Below the pieces are notes generated by a model, which was not told the DNA's origin, searched no databases, and saw nothing but the letters and a program-made list of their open reading frames with translations. A stretch of DNA of 64,000 bases from Cognatundibacterium rivi. Lineage in GTDB: Bacteria; Pseudomonadota; Gammaproteobacteria; Burkholderiales; Burkholderiaceae_D. The stretch spans positions 186,001 through 250,000 of the forward strand of contig NZ_JAGSPK010000003.1 of the NCBI RefSeq assembly GCF_018139565.1. The letters run 5' to 3'. The position numbers were made by a program, and so were the translations under genes. Below, in pieces: positions 44,983 to 54,905 of this stretch. Every line of letters starts with the position of its first letter. The first letter of the stretch is position 1.

Positions 44983-45543
44983 GTGCTCGGCTCGCTATGA
45001 AGCAAAATAAAAAAGCATCAATGCCATTATGTGACACTAAGCTTTCAAAATACATGAGTATTATATCTTATAGAAGACTTGGATCGAAACCTGAGCGTCA
45101 GATAAATATCCAGGCCATCCCCTCATCACGTTGTTACCGCTCAATTACCTCTTAATATAGTGCATTTTCAGCGATGTAAACTTTACAAATAGATAAAGTC
45201 ACATCGTCAGGGCATACCGTTTTATTTACATCAAGGCCATTTATTGTAAAAAAATATCCAGATTCCGGGCATCTTTTTTTTGCGTATCAGCGCTAACAAG
45301 GCTGCACTGCCGTCCGGAATAAAAGGACAGCAGATATCAAGCAAATCCAGGCTTCAAGCAAAATACGGACATGTGAAACAAAAAAATCACGCGGCACAAC
45401 TCAGCGTGTTCGTGCGCAGTAATTTAGTTATGCATCAAAACAACGAGAATAATTTCTTCACTCATAACATTATCGACCGTGTTATTGAGCGGGACGTGTA
45501 TGAAAGAAATCAGAATAACGACAATAAGCGTGCTGGTGCTTGG
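44983..45543. other. 561-bp intergenic region, no supported gene
   Basis: The region is AT-rich. A TTG-started frame (45280-45594) lacks an SD and overlaps the acetyltransferase end. A 17-codon frame near 45500 reads like a signal-peptide start (MKEIRITTISVLVLG) but stops at once. I see no RNA gene. Confidence 0.6.
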
Positions 45544-46095
45544 CTATGCTTGAATCAGGCAAGAAGCCGCACGCACTTCACCTGGAATCAATGAATATAC
45601 TGCCGCGTCAACACTATTTCCATTCAGACACAGACGATTGCGCGCCAGACACTCCAGTTGCGCACCGATCTTATCGGCAACACGACGACTCGCCAGATTA
45701 GCAGCGGCAATCACCAACTCAACTCTGAGTAGTCGTAATTCTGTAAAAGAATATTGGGTAAGAAAAGATGCGACCGTTGTGGCAATGCCCTGCCCTTGCC
45801 AGCGAGGCGCGACCCAGTAACTAAGATTGCCGCGCTGGTGGATGCGGTCTATCATATTGACGCCTGCCGCGCCTAACAGCTGACCAGACTCTTTATCAAA
45901 CACCCCAAATTCGTAGCCAGTCTGAAACGCCCGCTCTTGCGCGCAGACCGCAAACCATTCCAACGCCTGCTGTTCAGAGTATTGATGGTCACACCATCCC
46001 ATCCATGGATCTGCATCAATCGCGGATTCGCGTGCAATGACGGCAAATGCAGCCGCATCATTTTTTTGAAAAGCTCGCAGGAAAATATCAGACAT
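45544..46095 (-). CDS. GNAT-family N-acetyltransferase (RimJ/RimL-like)
   Basis: This 183-residue protein has the GNAT acetyl-CoA site in WVAPRWQGQGIATTVASFL and the later LRLLRVELVIAAANLASRRVADKIGA segment. That pattern is typical of RimJ/RimL-like enzymes that modify protein N-termini or small amines. The substrate is unknown. It lies 48 bp after the stop of the CobD/CbiB-like gene on the same strand and may share its transcript. Confidence 0.9.
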   Translation of the reverse strand: MSDIFLRAFQKNDAAAFAVIARESAIDADPWMGWCDHQYSEQQALEWFAVCAQERAFQTGYEFGVFDKESGQLLGAAGVNMIDRIHQRGNLSYWVAPRWQGQGIATTVASFLTQYSFTELRLLRVELVIAAANLASRRVADKIGAQLECLARNRLCLNGNSVDAAVYSLIPGEVRAASCLIQA

Positions 46096-46143
46096 TGATC
46101 ATTGTGCCAACCATCACGAACAGATGTGAACAGAGAATGGTAA

Positions 46144-47094
46144 TCAGACCCAGACTGAAAACGACAGTAATGCCAGCAACAGCATCCACAATAACAGTGC
46201 GCGCCAGACCAAGCCGACAACACTTTGCAGCGCACGTGGCGTTGCTTCGCTTCCAGGCTGACTTTCAAGCTCAAGGCTATCAACGTCTACTGCCGTTGCA
46301 TCTGCTTGCAACACCATGGCTTTTTCTTCAGGCTCGCCTAAACGCAAACCCAGCGCACCACCGCCGGCAGACAAAATAATACCAACCGCTTCATCCGACC
46401 AGCGATCAGCGTAATTGCGCCACGAATATACAGCGTCTTCGAAATTGCCGACAATGGCAAATGCGACGGCAGTCAGGCGCGCAGGAACCCAATCGATCCA
46501 ATAAAATACTTTTGCAGCATAAATACCAAACTCTTCATTTTTCATGTGCTCAGGCTCTGTCCAGGCATGTGCAAGATATTCGGCAACGCGGTACATCACA
46601 GCACAGGCTGGCCCGACAGGCATCAGAAACCAGAAAAAGACACCGAACACATTGCGGTGCGTGGCAATCAGTGAACGCTCAACCGCGAGACGGGAAATCT
46701 CCGATACATCAAGGTCACTGGTATCGCGGTGTATCCAATCTGACAAATGACGTCTGGCAGCATCCTCATCACCCGCGCTGAGGGCCAGTTGTATCGATGT
46801 GAAATAATGGCTGTAACGACGGAAGCCCAGCGTCAGATAAACAATCACCACATTCCAAGCAAATGCGGCAAACGGGCTCAGGCGCAGACAGAGCCAGTAA
46901 ATCAAGGCAGTAGGAATAGTCAATGATCCGACCACTATCCACCAGCCCAGTCGCCCGTGTGCAACCTTGCCGGCATTGAACGAGGCTTCAATTTTATTTG
47001 CCAGCGCCTGTATCTGCGCATAGATAGGATTATCTGCACGCAAGGGTTTGAGTTGCTCAAAAAGGAGGGCAAACAAAATAGAAATAAATGTCAT
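46144..47094 (-). CDS. CobD/CbiB-like integral membrane protein
   Basis: This 316-residue protein starts MTFISILFALLFEQLKPLR, with membrane segments at about residues 1-15, 50-90, 150-175, 205-225 and 295-315. The arrangement and the RRYSHYFTSIQLALSAGDEDAARRHLSDWI segment match the group annotated in Burkholderiales as CobD/CbiB family, which is also related to AmpE. No other cobalamin gene is present, and the homology to true CobD is distant, so a role in B12 synthesis is doubtful. The NUDIX gene lies upstream on the same strand. Confidence 0.8.
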   Translation of the reverse strand: MTFISILFALLFEQLKPLRADNPIYAQIQALANKIEASFNAGKVAHGRLGWWIVVGSLTIPTALIYWLCLRLSPFAAFAWNVVIVYLTLGFRRYSHYFTSIQLALSAGDEDAARRHLSDWIHRDTSDLDVSEISRLAVERSLIATHRNVFGVFFWFLMPVGPACAVMYRVAEYLAHAWTEPEHMKNEEFGIYAAKVFYWIDWVPARLTAVAFAIVGNFEDAVYSWRNYADRWSDEAVGIILSAGGGALGLRLGEPEEKAMVLQADATAVDVDSLELESQPGSEATPRALQSVVGLVWRALLLWMLLLALLSFSVWV

Positions 47095-47212
47095 GATAGG
47101 CTGAGCTAGATTCGCAGTCAGACGACTGTCTTAGAAGAATTTACCGGTGCGGCAAGTGTAAACCGATTTCCCCAGATTATGAAGCTTTGTTCCTCTGAGA
47201 AATGCGTTCTCG

Positions 47213-47881
47213 TCATGCTCGCAGAAAATGAAACAGATTACGCAACATGCCTGCGGTCGCGCCCCAGATAAATCTATCCTGATAAGGCATCGCATAAAAC
47301 ATTCTGCTCCCACTTCCATCCGGCATCTGAAATACACGTCGTTGATGGTGACGCGCGTTCATCAGAAATGCCAGCGGCACCTCAAATACAGAAGCCACCT
47401 CACCGGGATCAGTGATCGTGACAAAAGGCGGTTTGACTAAAGAAACGATAGGGCTCACCTGATAACCCGTGCCAGTTTTATAGTCAGGTAAAGCCCCCAG
47501 AATATCAATATGAGAACGCGGCAAACCGACTTCCTCTTCCGTTTCACGCAAAGCGGTTTCAGCAGCACTGCCATCGGCGAATTCAAAACGCCCGCCAGGA
47601 AAGCTGATCTGCCCCGCATGTTGCTGTAAATGCGCGGCACGTTCGGTTAATAACAAGGTCAGTTCTTTTTCTCGCATCACGATGGGTATCAGAACTGATG
47701 CCGGACGAAATACCCGTCCTGCCGCCATCAACTCTTCGTTATTGGATTCCGGAGTCCATATTGGAGGACTGGAGAAACGCTGTCTTAGCCACTCTGGTGT
47801 CAGCCTATCCGCATCGATCGCAGCCTCGTCTGCAATTGAATGAATCGGTAAATGCTCGGGAGTCAAAATCAATTTAGTCAC
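47213..47881 (-). CDS. NUDIX hydrolase, CoA pyrophosphatase type
   Basis: This 222-residue protein has the CoA-pyrophosphatase signature LLTERAAHLQQHAGQISFPGG (one usual Arg is Gln), followed by the Nudix helix ALRETEEEVGL. Relatives (NudL, PCD1) split CoA and its derivatives to 4'-phosphopantetheine and adenosine 3',5'-bisphosphate. It follows the ribosomal protein operon terminator on the same strand. The subfamily is likely but not proven. Confidence 0.9.
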   Translation of the reverse strand: MTKLILTPEHLPIHSIADEAAIDADRLTPEWLRQRFSSPPIWTPESNNEELMAAGRVFRPASVLIPIVMREKELTLLLTERAAHLQQHAGQISFPGGRFEFADGSAAETALRETEEEVGLPRSHIDILGALPDYKTGTGYQVSPIVSLVKPPFVTITDPGEVASVFEVPLAFLMNARHHQRRVFQMPDGSGSRMFYAMPYQDRFIWGATAGMLRNLFHFLRA

Positions 47882-47927
47882 GGAAATAAACTCTTATTCG
47901 CTTAGATCTTATTTTTCAATACAACAT

Positions 47928-47960
47928 AAAAAAAGGGACGCCGAAGGCATCCCTTTTTTT
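47928..47960 (-). terminator. Terminator of the rpsP-rimM-trmD-rplS operon
   Basis: GGGACGCC and GGCATCCC pair around GAA with one mismatch; A and T runs flank the stem on both sides. It lies just after rplS on the minus strand. Confidence 0.85.
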
Positions 47961-47979
47961 GTTACGGCATAAACAGATA

Positions 47980-48363
47980 TTACTCTGCTTTCGCTGCTGC
48001 AACTTTACGTGCTGGCAATTTCTCTTTAATACGAGCAGATTTGCCTGAACGTTCACGCAGGTAGTACAACTTAGCGCGACGTACGTCACCGCGACGTTTG
48101 ACTTCGATAGAAGCGATCAGTGGAGAATACAACTGGAATGTACGCTCAACGCCTTCACCGGAAGAAATTTTACGAACGATGAAGTTGGAATTCAAACCAC
48201 GGTTACGGCGGGAAATAACAACACCCTCGTAAGCCTGTGTACGTTTACGTGTACCTTCAACAACGTTAACGCTAACAACAACAGTATCGCCTGGCGCAAA
48301 GTCAGGAATACTTTTACCGAGACGAGCAATTTCTTCTTGCTCTAATTTTTGGATCAGATCCAT
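47980..48363 (-). CDS. rplS: 50S ribosomal protein L19
   Basis: This 127-residue protein starts [37 protein letters not shown] and [24 protein letters not shown] are diagnostic of L19. The ATG at 48363 is chosen because the longer frame adds 26 residues not found in L19. The C-terminal [11 protein letters not shown]-like lysine/alanine tail is common in betaproteobacteria. L19 sits at the 30S-50S interface. It is the last gene of the conserved operon. Confidence 0.97.
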   Translation of the reverse strand: MDLIQKLEQEEIARLGKSIPDFAPGDTVVVSVNVVEGTRKRTQAYEGVVISRRNRGLNSNFIVRKISSGEGVERTFQLYSPLIASIEVKRRGDVRRAKLYYLRERSGKSARIKEKLPARKVAAAKAE

Positions 48364-48491
48364 TTTTATACTCCGATAACCATCTTGCCGACGCTGCAGA
48401 CATCGTCTGACTTCTGCCCGGTAGAGGATGGGGTTTAACATGCGAACCAGATAGGAACGCTCTTTTTACATCCCTGCATACACAAGGAATC

Positions 48492-49238
48492 TTACAAACT
48501 ACTCAAAAACTTTTCATCTGCGCGACTTAGCAAACCTGCTTGTCGCGCGGCTAAAATCAAATCGGGACGTTTCAAGGCACTTGCTTCAAGCGCTCGCTGG
48601 CGTCGCCATTTTTCAACTTCAGCGTGATTGCCGCTCATCAACACAGGCGGCACAGCTTGCTGCTCAAATATCTCAGGTCTGGTGTAATGCGGACAATCCA
48701 GCAAACCATTTACAAAACTATCCTGCACGGCCGAATCATCATCGTGCAAAACGCCGGGAATCTGGCGAATAACGGCATCCATTAACGCCATCGCAGGCAA
48801 TTCACCACCAGACAAAACAAAATCGCCGAGGCTGATCTCTTCATCAACATATGTATCGAGCAAACGCTGATCGACAGCCTCGTAACGACCGCACAGCAGG
48901 ATCAGTCCGGATAACTCCGATATCTGCATCACACGTTTGTGCGTCAGACGTTGTCCCTGCGGCGACAGATAAATAACCTTCGGAGCCGGTTTCGCCAGTT
49001 CTGCCTGACGCGCTTTCGCTGCGTCAATTGCCGACTGCAACGGTTTGGCAAGCATCACCATCCCAGGACCACCGCCGTAGGGACGATCGTCCACAGTGCG
49101 GTGACGGTCCGTAGTGAAATCACGCGGATTCCACAGCTTCAACTCACACTTGCGCTGTTCAAACGCACGCCGCGTTACACCTGATTGCGTAATAGCGCCG
49201 AACATTTCCGGGAACAGAGTGATGACATCAAACTGCAT
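48492..49238 (-). CDS. trmD: tRNA (guanine37-N1)-methyltransferase
   Basis: This 248-residue SPOUT methyltransferase has [26 protein letters not shown], the SAM-binding trefoil knot with [11 protein letters not shown] and [18 protein letters not shown], and HYTRPEIFE. It methylates G37 of tRNAs reading CCN, CUN and CGG, preventing frameshifting. The ATG at 49238 is supported by AGAAGG 7 nt upstream; longer starts are not needed. It follows rimM directly. Confidence 0.96.
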   Translation of the reverse strand: MQFDVITLFPEMFGAITQSGVTRRAFEQRKCELKLWNPRDFTTDRHRTVDDRPYGGGPGMVMLAKPLQSAIDAAKARQAELAKPAPKVIYLSPQGQRLTHKRVMQISELSGLILLCGRYEAVDQRLLDTYVDEEISLGDFVLSGGELPAMALMDAVIRQIPGVLHDDDSAVQDSFVNGLLDCPHYTRPEIFEQQAVPPVLMSGNHAEVEKWRRQRALEASALKRPDLILAARQAGLLSRADEKFLSSL

Positions 49239-49263
49239 ACACATGCCTTCTGATTGCATCGGA

Positions 49264-49806
49264 TTAATAATCTGTACCCCAGTCAACCTGAATTTTGCCA
49301 GCCGCCTGATCGACCTCTTTGACGAAATGATCGACAAAAGGAATCAATTTTTCATGCTTTTGCAATTCAGCTTCAGGCACATCGGCAGCAGCGACCCGCA
49401 GGATAGGATGAGCACCATTATCCATCAGATCACGAACCACACCGAGATTTTCACCTTGCAAATTCTCGACTGCCAGACCCATCAAATCGTGCCAGTAAAA
49501 CTCGCCCTCAGCCAAAGCTGGGAAGTGCTTACGGGATATTTTGATGGTCGCACCTTTCAGTGCTTCCGCAGCATTCCTGTCTGGAACACCGACCAGTCTT
49601 GCCACCACATCCTCGCCATGAATTTTTGCTTCGAGGCGATTAACATCGTGCAGATCCGGCTTATTAATCCACCAGGTTTTGGCAGACAACATTGCATCAG
49701 CATCTGGCGAGTAAGGACGAATCTTTACCCATCCATGAATACCAAATGCTCCCGAGATATAGCCCACCAGGACCAGATCATCAGGAACATGAACTTCAAC
49801 TGACAT
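49264..49806 (-). CDS. rimM: 16S rRNA processing protein RimM
   Basis: This protein of about 180 residues starts [33 protein letters not shown], with the N-terminal RimM beta-barrel and a PRC-type domain (about residues 100-175; [13 protein letters not shown] onward). RimM helps mature the 30S head and binds S19. The ATG at 49806 is preferred over a TTG 9 nt upstream. It lies between rpsP and trmD. Confidence 0.95.
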   Translation of the reverse strand: MSVEVHVPDDLVLVGYISGAFGIHGWVKIRPYSPDADAMLSAKTWWINKPDLHDVNRLEAKIHGEDVVARLVGVPDRNAAEALKGATIKISRKHFPALAEGEFYWHDLMGLAVENLQGENLGVVRDLMDNGAHPILRVAAADVPEAELQKHEKLIPFVDHFVKEVDQAAGKIQVDWGTDY

Positions 49807-49819
49807 TGAGAGCAAACGA

Positions 49820-50071
49820 TTAAGCTGCTGCTTTGCCAGACTGAGCTACCAGACGAGCAACTGCTGGCGACAATTGTGCGCCAACGCCTTGCCAGTAAGC
49901 CAGACGATCAGCAGCAACACGTACTGTTTCTGCATTGCCAGTTGCTACTGGATTGTAAAAACCGATGCGCTCGATAAAGCGGCCATCGCGACGATTACGG
50001 GAATCTGTTGCAACGATGTTGTAAAAAGGACGCTTTTTTGCGCCACCACGAGCTAAACGAATAACGACCAT
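49820..50071 (-). CDS. rpsP: 30S ribosomal protein S16
   Basis: This 83-residue protein starts [20 protein letters not shown], with [19 protein letters not shown], the S16 signature. It is the first gene of the rpsP-rimM-trmD-rplS operon. S16 is needed for early 30S assembly. A strong promoter lies upstream. Confidence 0.97.
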   Translation of the reverse strand: MVVIRLARGGAKKRPFYNIVATDSRNRRDGRFIERIGFYNPVATGNAETVRVAADRLAYWQGVGAQLSPAVARLVAQSGKAAA

Positions 50072-50114
50072 AATATTTCCAAAAAAATTGTTCTAAACGC
50101 GGAAAAAGCTGTAG

Positions 50115-50144
50115 ATTATAGCCCGTCCAAAACAAAACAAGCAA
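50115..50144 (-). promoter_or_regulatory. Predicted strong promoter of the rpsP operon
   Basis: A consensus -10 TATAAT (50115-50120) and TTGCTT (50139-50144) are separated by 18 bp on the minus strand. The leader is about 35 nt before the rpsP ATG. Confidence 0.65.
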
Positions 50145-50240
50145 GGACTATCAGAGATATGTGCCATAAACGTGTTAATTAAGATACCAGTCACAGTGTC
50201 GGCTACAATCTTTCATCTTATCAAACAGCAAGAAAACCTG

Positions 50241-50657
50241 ATGACAGCGACACATAAGAACAAAACCTTCGCCACCTTGCTGGCGGCACTGGCTGGCAGC
50301 GTCGGCGCGCACAGATTTTATTTGTTTGGCAAAAGCGATTACTGGGGATGGGCTCATCTTATCAGCTTGCCGATTTCACTCCTGATCAGTCATTTGTACT
50401 TCGGCTCGCAACCCCTGCTAACCTACAGTCCGATTCTCTTATCATTTTTAATTGCGTTACTCGAAGCCTTGGTGATCGGGCTGACACCAGACGAAAAATG
50501 GGATGCCAGACATAACCCGCAATCACCGAAAAAAAGCTCGTCATCATGGCCTCTCGCCTTAATACTCGTAATGACCGCAGGAATCGGCGCCATCACACTG
50601 ATAGGTGTCATCGCCCGTGCATTTGATCTGCTATATACCGGTGGCGCTTACGGCTGA
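50241..50657 (+). CDS. TM2-domain-like membrane protein
   Basis: This 138-residue protein opens with a TM2-like module (residues about 8-60: KTFATLLAALAGSVGAHRFYLFGKSDYWGW). Two further hydrophobic helices follow, the last near residues 105-128. The G-x-H-R-F-Y-L motif is the family mark. The role of TM2 proteins in bacteria is unknown. The ATG at 50241 gives the conserved start. It is divergent from the rpsP operon and ends at a terminator. Confidence 0.8.
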   Translation: MTATHKNKTFATLLAALAGSVGAHRFYLFGKSDYWGWAHLISLPISLLISHLYFGSQPLLTYSPILLSFLIALLEALVIGLTPDEKWDARHNPQSPKKSSSSWPLALILVMTAGIGAITLIGVIARAFDLLYTGGAYG

Positions 50658-50673
50658 TTCAGATCAGCAATAA

Positions 50674-50700
50674 AAAAAGGACTCAAAATGAGTCCTTTTT
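50674..50700. terminator. Bidirectional terminator
   Basis: The stem AAAAAGGACTCA/TGAGTCCTTTTT has a 3-nt loop and lies between the TM2-like gene and the convergent acyl-CoA dehydrogenase gene. Confidence 0.92.
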
Positions 50701-50720
50701 AGTTTCTGCGTCAGATGAAA

Positions 50721-52511
50721 TCAGAACTGATCTTCATGTAAAGCCAGTACTCCGGCACTGCCGTCAACGATAGCAGAACGTAATCCTTGCGCAGCAGACA
50801 TAATATGGTCAGCGAAGAATCTGGCAGTAGCGATTTTTGCCTGATAAAAAGCGGCATCGCCGGACGCGGATTGCAGCTTCTGCTGCGCGATCAATGCAGC
50901 ACGCGCCATCTGCCATCCACCCAACACGATACCAGCCAGCTTCAGGTACGGCACACTACCCGCAAAAACTCCCTTGATATCCTGCTTGAAATTAGCCACA
51001 ACATAAGCAACGACATCCTCCAACGCAGCAGAACCAGCAGCCAATTGCTTTTGAATCGCCAGCAACTCGGGCTGATTAGTAGCCGCTAATGCAACTTCCG
51101 TTTCACGAATACGAGCAATTAAAGCTTTCGCTGTTGCACCGCCATCACGTGCCGTTTTACGACCCACCAGATCATTCGCCTGAATTGCGGTCGTGCCTTC
51201 GTAAATCGTCAGGATTTTCGCATCACGGTAATGCTGTGCCGCGCCAGTTTCTTCGATGAAGCCCATGCCGCCATGCACCTGCACGCCTGTCGATGTCACA
51301 TCCAGCGACATTTCTGTCGACCAGCCCTTAACGATAGGAACCAGATATTCATACACAGCCTGATTGGCTTTGCGGGTCGCTTCGTCTGCATGGTGATGCG
51401 CAATATCACTCAAACCAGCTGCCACGTACGCCAGCGCACGCGCACCTTCAGTCTGCGCACGCATGGACATCAGCATGCGACGCACATCCGGATGATTGAT
51501 GATCGCTACTGGCCCAGCTGAACCTGCCAGATCGCGCGACTGGACGCGGTCTTTCGCGTACTGCACCGCTTTTTGATATGCGCGCTCTGCCACGCCGATA
51601 CCTTGCATACCGACGCCGAACCGCGCCGCATTCATCATGATGAACATGTATTCCAGGCCACGATTTTCTTCCCCGACCAGCGTGCCAATCGCACCGCCAT
51701 GGTCGCCGAATTGCAACACCGCCGTCGGGCTGGCTTTAATACCCAGCTTATGCTCAATCGAGACACAGTGCGCGTCGTTGCGAGCACCCAGACTGCCGTC
51801 GGCATTAACCAGGAATTTCGGTACGATAAACAGGGAAATACCTTTCACACCTTCCGGTGCATCCGATGTGCGAGCCAGCACCAGATGAACGATATTTTCG
51901 GCCATATCGTGCTCACCATAAGTGATGAAAATCTTGGTGCCGAAAATTTTGTACGTACCATCACCCTGAGGAACAGCGCGGCTGCGCACCATCGCCAGAT
52001 CGGAACCCGCCTGCGGCTCAGTCAGATTCATCGTACCAGTCCACTTACCGGAAATCAGATTTTCCAGGTACATTGCTTTTTGCTCATCGCTGCCAGCAGT
52101 CAGCAGCGCTTCGATTGCGCCATCAGTCAACAGTGGGCACAGTGCAAACGAAATGCTGGCCGAGTTCAGCATTTCTATGCATGGAGTTGCAACCAGCTTA
52201 GGCAAACCCTGACCACCAAATTCCTGCGGATGTTGCACGCCCTGCCAACCGGCTTCGCCGAACATCTTAAATGCTTCTTTAAAACCCTTGGTGGTGAAGA
52301 CCTGTCCATCCTGCCAGTAACTCGGCGCCTTATCCCCCTCAAAATTCAAGGGAGCAACCACTTCACCAGCAAATTTTGCATTCTCTTCCAGTACTGCCTC
52401 TACCGTTTCAGATGTGGCATCTTCACAACCGGGTAAAGCATTCACTTCCGACAAGCCCGCAAGTTCGTTCATCGCGAACAGCATGTCTTTCACAGGTGCG
52501 ACATAAGTCAT
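50721..52511 (-). CDS. Acyl-CoA dehydrogenase, long form with C-terminal domain
   Basis: This 596-residue flavoprotein has MNLTEPQAGSDLAMVRSRA, GTKIFITYGEHDMAENIVHLVLAR, VHGGMGFIEETGAAQHYRDAKI and TIYEGTTAIQANDLVGRK. The extra C-terminal acyl-CoA dehydrogenase domain (residues about 465-590) places it with DmdC- and FadE-like long forms. It oxidises an acyl-CoA, passing electrons to the ETF encoded just upstream (etfB-etfA, same strand). A role in fatty-acid oxidation is likely; the chain-length preference is unknown. Confidence 0.92.
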   Translation of the reverse strand: MTYVAPVKDMLFAMNELAGLSEVNALPGCEDATSETVEAVLEENAKFAGEVVAPLNFEGDKAPSYWQDGQVFTTKGFKEAFKMFGEAGWQGVQHPQEFGGQGLPKLVATPCIEMLNSASISFALCPLLTDGAIEALLTAGSDEQKAMYLENLISGKWTGTMNLTEPQAGSDLAMVRSRAVPQGDGTYKIFGTKIFITYGEHDMAENIVHLVLARTSDAPEGVKGISLFIVPKFLVNADGSLGARNDAHCVSIEHKLGIKASPTAVLQFGDHGGAIGTLVGEENRGLEYMFIMMNAARFGVGMQGIGVAERAYQKAVQYAKDRVQSRDLAGSAGPVAIINHPDVRRMLMSMRAQTEGARALAYVAAGLSDIAHHHADEATRKANQAVYEYLVPIVKGWSTEMSLDVTSTGVQVHGGMGFIEETGAAQHYRDAKILTIYEGTTAIQANDLVGRKTARDGGATAKALIARIRETEVALAATNQPELLAIQKQLAAGSAALEDVVAYVVANFKQDIKGVFAGSVPYLKLAGIVLGGWQMARAALIAQQKLQSASGDAAFYQAKIATARFFADHIMSAAQGLRSAIVDGSAGVLALHEDQF

Positions 52512-52657
52512 AACATTTCCTAAAGATAGAAAAGAAAAAGGACAGAATCAGCAATGTGTCACAACAACAAAAACACTGCTGTCAATGGCGCGACAAACCA
52601 CTCATTCTGTCCAGTCTGGGCAAGTTAAAGAATTAACAGCCCGGGAATTCATTAAAA

Positions 52658-53587
52658 TCAGCCCAACTCAGCAACCAGTTGTGGCACGATTTCAAACAGA
52701 TCGCCAACGATACCGTAATCAGCGACAGAGAAAATCGGTGCTTCCGGATCTTTGTTGATCGCGACAATCGTCTTGGAATCTTTCATACCTGCCAGATGCT
52801 GGATCGCGCCGGAAATACCAACAGCGATATACAGTTGTGGCGCAACGATCTTACCAGTCTGACCAACCTGCCAATCGTTAGGAACAAAGCCCGCATCAAC
52901 CGCAGCACGGGATGCACCCATCGCTGCGCCCAATTTGTCTGCCAATGGTTCCAGTACTTTGAATGCATCCGCAGAACCCATACCGCGACCACCGGAAACG
53001 ATGATTTTTGCAGCAGTCAGCTCAGGACGATCAGACTTGGCAACTTCACGCGAAACAAAAGCCGATTTACCGGAATCAGCAACTGCTGAGATAGTCTCAA
53101 CAGCAGCAGAGCCACCAGTGGCTGCAGCATCAAAGCCGGTTGTGCGGACAGTAATCACTTTCACCGCATCAGTGGATTGCACTGTTGCAATTGCATTACC
53201 GGCATAAATCGGGCGCTCAAATGTGTCAGGAGCATCGACTTTAGTAATTTCAGAAATCTGAGAAACGTCCAGTTTAGCGGCAACGCGTGGCAGAATATTT
53301 TTACCATAAGCCGTTGCCGGAGCCAGAATATGGCTGTAACCAGCAGCAACAGCCAATACCTGCTCAGCGACGTTCTCTGCCAAACCATCGGCAAAATGTG
53401 CTGCGTCTGCGTGCAAAACTTTGCTGACGCCTGTGATTTTCGCTGCTTCTGCAGCGGCAGCACCAGCATTCGAGCCAGCAACCAGTACATGAACATCACC
53501 GCCGCATTGAGTCGCGGCAGTAACGGTATTCAAAGTGCTGCCCTTGAGGCCAGCGTTGTCGTGTTCAGCGATGACGAGTGTAGTCAT
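52658..53587 (-). CDS. etfA: Electron transfer flavoprotein subunit alpha
   Basis: This 309-residue protein starts [18 protein letters not shown]. The C-terminal FAD-binding segment is conserved: [40 protein letters not shown] and [20 protein letters not shown]. It carries FAD and receives electrons from acyl-CoA dehydrogenases for ETF-ubiquinone oxidoreductase. It follows etfB by 103 bp. The ATG at 53587 is preferred over one 12 nt upstream. Confidence 0.96.
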   Translation of the reverse strand: MTTLVIAEHDNAGLKGSTLNTVTAATQCGGDVHVLVAGSNAGAAAAEAAKITGVSKVLHADAAHFADGLAENVAEQVLAVAAGYSHILAPATAYGKNILPRVAAKLDVSQISEITKVDAPDTFERPIYAGNAIATVQSTDAVKVITVRTTGFDAAATGGSAAVETISAVADSGKSAFVSREVAKSDRPELTAAKIIVSGGRGMGSADAFKVLEPLADKLGAAMGASRAAVDAGFVPNDWQVGQTGKIVAPQLYIAVGISGAIQHLAGMKDSKTIVAINKDPEAPIFSVADYGIVGDLFEIVPQLVAELG

Positions 53588-53690
53588 GATGTTTTCCACT
53601 TAATAAATCACCAGAGTTCATTCTGGTGAAAAAATTTGTAAATAAGATGCGATAAAGAAAACTGTCGGTGAATCAGCTGTAATCAGCGAA

Positions 53691-54443
53691 TCAACCAATC
53701 ACTTTTGCTTCGTTTTTCAGTTTGGAAACCAGTGTCGCTACATCAGGAACGATAATGCCTGCGCTGCGTTTAGCTGGTTCAACCACTTTCAGCGTCTTGA
53801 CGCGGGATGCGACATCGACACCCAGATCGGCTGGCTTGACGTTATCCAACTGCTTTTTCTTCGCTTTCATGATGTTAGGCAGAGTCACATAACGTGGCTC
53901 ATTCAGGCGCAAGTCCGTTGTCACGATCGCTGGCAACGTCAGTGCAACAGTTTCCAGACCACCATCCACTTCGCGAGTGACTGTTGCCTTACCGTCTGCA
54001 ACAGTTACTTTTGATGCGAAAGTTGCCTGTGGCCAGCCCAGCAAAGCTGCCAGCATCTGACCTGTCTGATTACAGTCGTCATCAATGGCTTGTTTACCCA
54101 GAATGATCAATTGTGGCTGCTCTTTGTCGGCCAGCGCCTTGAGCAGTTTTGCCACTGCCAGTGGCTGCAACTCGGCATCGGTTTCGACCAGAATACCGCG
54201 ATCAGCACCGATTGCCATCGCTGTACGCAATGTTTCCTGGCATTGCGCAACGCCGCAGGACACGGCCACAATCTCAGTAACAGCACCAGCTTCTTTCAGG
54301 CGCGTTGCTTCTTCGACGGCAATTTCATCGAATGGGTTCATCGACATTTTGACGTTGGCAATATCAACACCTGTGCCATCAGATTTGACACGTACTTTGA
54401 CGTTGTAATCGACTACTCGTTTGACTGGTACCAGGACTTTCAT
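53691..54443 (-). CDS. etfB: Electron transfer flavoprotein subunit beta
   Basis: This 250-residue protein starts [20 protein letters not shown]. The beta-subunit signature is [19 protein letters not shown] and, near residue 119, [24 protein letters not shown] with AMP-binding residues. It pairs with EtfA and binds AMP. It is the first gene of the etfB-etfA unit. A palindrome about 165 bp upstream (54606-54621) resembles a regulator site. Confidence 0.96.
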   Translation of the reverse strand: MKVLVPVKRVVDYNVKVRVKSDGTGVDIANVKMSMNPFDEIAVEEATRLKEAGAVTEIVAVSCGVAQCQETLRTAMAIGADRGILVETDAELQPLAVAKLLKALADKEQPQLIILGKQAIDDDCNQTGQMLAALLGWPQATFASKVTVADGKATVTREVDGGLETVALTLPAIVTTDLRLNEPRYVTLPNIMKAKKKQLDNVKPADLGVDVASRVKTLKVVEPAKRSAGIIVPDVATLVSKLKNEAKVIG

Positions 54444-54463
54444 AGTTCTGCCTTTTTGTGAGC

Positions 54464-54861
54464 TAATTGGAAATACAGATGTACTTACTTCTATCGGATT
54501 TATTGCTAGTTAATGCTAAGTCATGCCGAACAATCAGCTTAACTAAATCACTGCGCCGACTGTTTTTTGCGCGACACCTTACTTTTAAAGCTGATTTAGT
54601 ACTGATTGACGTATACGTAAAGTAAATCCGTTTGATTATAAATCGAAATGAGAAGATTTCGCACAATTTAGCACGATCGTTCCTTTTTTGTTTACATTGA
54701 TACTAGAGCAGAGTATCTAATCAACACATTTCATGATCTTTCGTACGCTTATACCTCACATTATGCAAAAAATTGGGCAATCAGACTGCATTCCTATCGC
54801 TGAGGCAATAATGAAAATAAAAATAAACAATCACGCTAAAAAGTGAGGAGGTTCAGAATAT
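54464..54861. other. AT-rich intergenic region, no gene seen
   Basis: It carries the etfB promoter region and the palindrome at 54606-54621. No RNA gene or supported small ORF is seen. Confidence 0.6.
54606..54621. promoter_or_regulatory. Palindromic site TTGACGTATACGTAAA upstream of etfB
   Basis: The 16-bp sequence has the symmetric form TT-x-ACGT-AT-ACGT-x-AA. From memory it resembles the sites proposed for LiuR (MerR family), which controls branched-chain and ETF genes in proteobacteria. No MerR gene is in the window, so the assignment is tentative. Confidence 0.4.
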
Positions 54862-54891
54862 AAAAAACCCGCAAAATTTGCGGGTTTTTTT
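54862..54891 (-). terminator. Terminator after the TusA-like gene
   Basis: A long perfect hairpin based on AAACCCGCAAA and TTTGCGGGTTT, with T-runs on both strands, lies immediately after the stop of the 54906-55133 gene. Confidence 0.9.
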
Positions 54892-54905
54892 GAAATTTAA
54901 GATTT

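Noticed and set aside
45500-45553. 17-codon frame that looks like a signal-peptide start
   Set aside because: It stops after 17 codons and nothing coherent follows in any frame; too little to call a pseudogene.
45280-45594. TTG-started frame of 104 codons as a gene
   Set aside because: No SD, no recognisable domain, unusual composition, and it overlaps the end of the acetyltransferase gene.
46144-47094. Assignment as a cobalamin biosynthesis enzyme
   Set aside because: Homology to true CobD/CbiB is distant and no cobalamin gene is present in the window.
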